From NCBI GenBank assembly GCA_041581935.1, contig JBFICP010000188.1, positions 1-6,504 on the forward strand: 6,504 nt of DNA. Direction: 5' to 3'. This document shows positions 6,383 through 6,504 of this stretch, piece after piece (position 1 is the stretch's first letter; each line of letters starts with the position of its first letter). The notes beneath the pieces were generated by a model. The model was not told the origin of the DNA and did not search any database. It saw only the letters and a list, made by a program, of their open reading frames with translations. This DNA comes from JAABYT01 sp041581935 (GTDB taxonomy: Bacteria > Pseudomonadota > Gammaproteobacteria > HK1). The translations under genes and the position numbers were made by a program.

Positions 6383-6403
6383 TTTAAAGCGTGAGTTCGA
6401 ACT
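6383..6403 (+). promoter_or_regulatory. Candidate promoter/operator for the plus-strand gene at 6464
   Basis: TTTAAA (6383-6388) is a possible weak -10. The perfect 10-base palindrome AGTTCGAACT (6394-6403) would sit on its start site. No -35 is apparent. This is suggestive only; the palindrome is real, but its role is inferred from position. Confidence 0.2.
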
Positions 6404-6463
6404 GCTCAGGCGGCGCTCTCGAAGGTCTCGGTTGCCCGCGCCCTTGTGTCTGGAGACGCATCA

Positions 6464-6504
6464 ATGCGTGTGCGCGTCATGACATACAACATTCACCGCG
6501 CCAT
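6464..6504 (+). CDS. Endonuclease/exonuclease/phosphatase-family protein, N-terminus only (truncated by window edge)
   Basis: Only 13 complete codons are present, reading MRVRVMTYNIHRA. This is the typical opening of the Exo_endo_phos fold (exonuclease III/DNase I/phosphatase superfamily): a first beta-strand ending in TYNIH, whose Asn belongs to the active site. Members cleave phosphodiester or phosphate-ester bonds using a divalent metal, so the exact substrate cannot be predicted. The ATG has GGAG (6452-6455) 8 bases upstream, a good Shine-Dalgarno spacing. A GTG at 6446 is in frame but would add residues before the usual N-terminus. The gene diverges from the M48 gene, with about 216 bases between the start codons. 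Confidence 0.75.
   Translation, partial: MRVRVMTYNIHRA

Overview
The window looks like a piece of chromosome from a GC-rich Gammaproteobacterium (or a near relative). The base composition is high in G+C with long spurious antisense frames. The ArfB protein closely resembles the E. coli one, there is a Gram-negative lipoprotein signal, and the transporter is a tripartite-type ABC system. No genus can be named from this stretch. There are no RNA genes, mobile elements or CRISPR arrays, and every gene-free gap is under 300 bases.

Region 1 (positions 1 to 4139, minus strand) is a tightly packed operon for a MacAB-like ABC exporter. Transcription runs from a membrane-anchored HlyD/MacA-type periplasmic adaptor (2964-4139) to a MacB/LolD-type ATPase (2281-2967), then a first FtsX/MacB-type permease (1079-2284) and a second, paralogous permease (start 1074, cut by the window edge). 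The first two junctions are 4-base stop/start overlaps (GTGA and ATGA). The last has a 4-base gap and a GTG start. The ATPase is a separate protein, and the two permeases probably form a heterodimer. No outer-membrane channel gene is present; one may lie beyond position 1. The adaptor carries six cysteines whose positions suggest three structural pairs.

Region 2 (4140-4291) is the divergent control region between the adaptor and arfB. It holds a -10-like hexamer for each direction and a perfect 6-6-6 inverted repeat over the adaptor's -10.

Region 3 (4292-4714, plus strand) encodes ArfB, the GGQ peptidyl-tRNA hydrolase that rescues stalled ribosomes. It converges on region 4 with only 6 bases between the stop codons.

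Region 4 (4721 to about 6247, minus strand) encodes an outer-membrane M48 metalloprotease lipoprotein with an HEIAH site, a middle domain that looks Mog1/PsbP-like, and a C-terminal LysM-like segment.

Region 5 (6248-6504) is a second divergent control region, followed by the first 13 codons of a plus-strand endonuclease/exonuclease/phosphatase-family gene that runs off the window.

Functionally, the transporter and the M48 lipoprotein are both envelope proteins, but the sequence gives no direct link between them. ArfB and the phosphatase/nuclease-fold protein are separate housekeeping-type genes.
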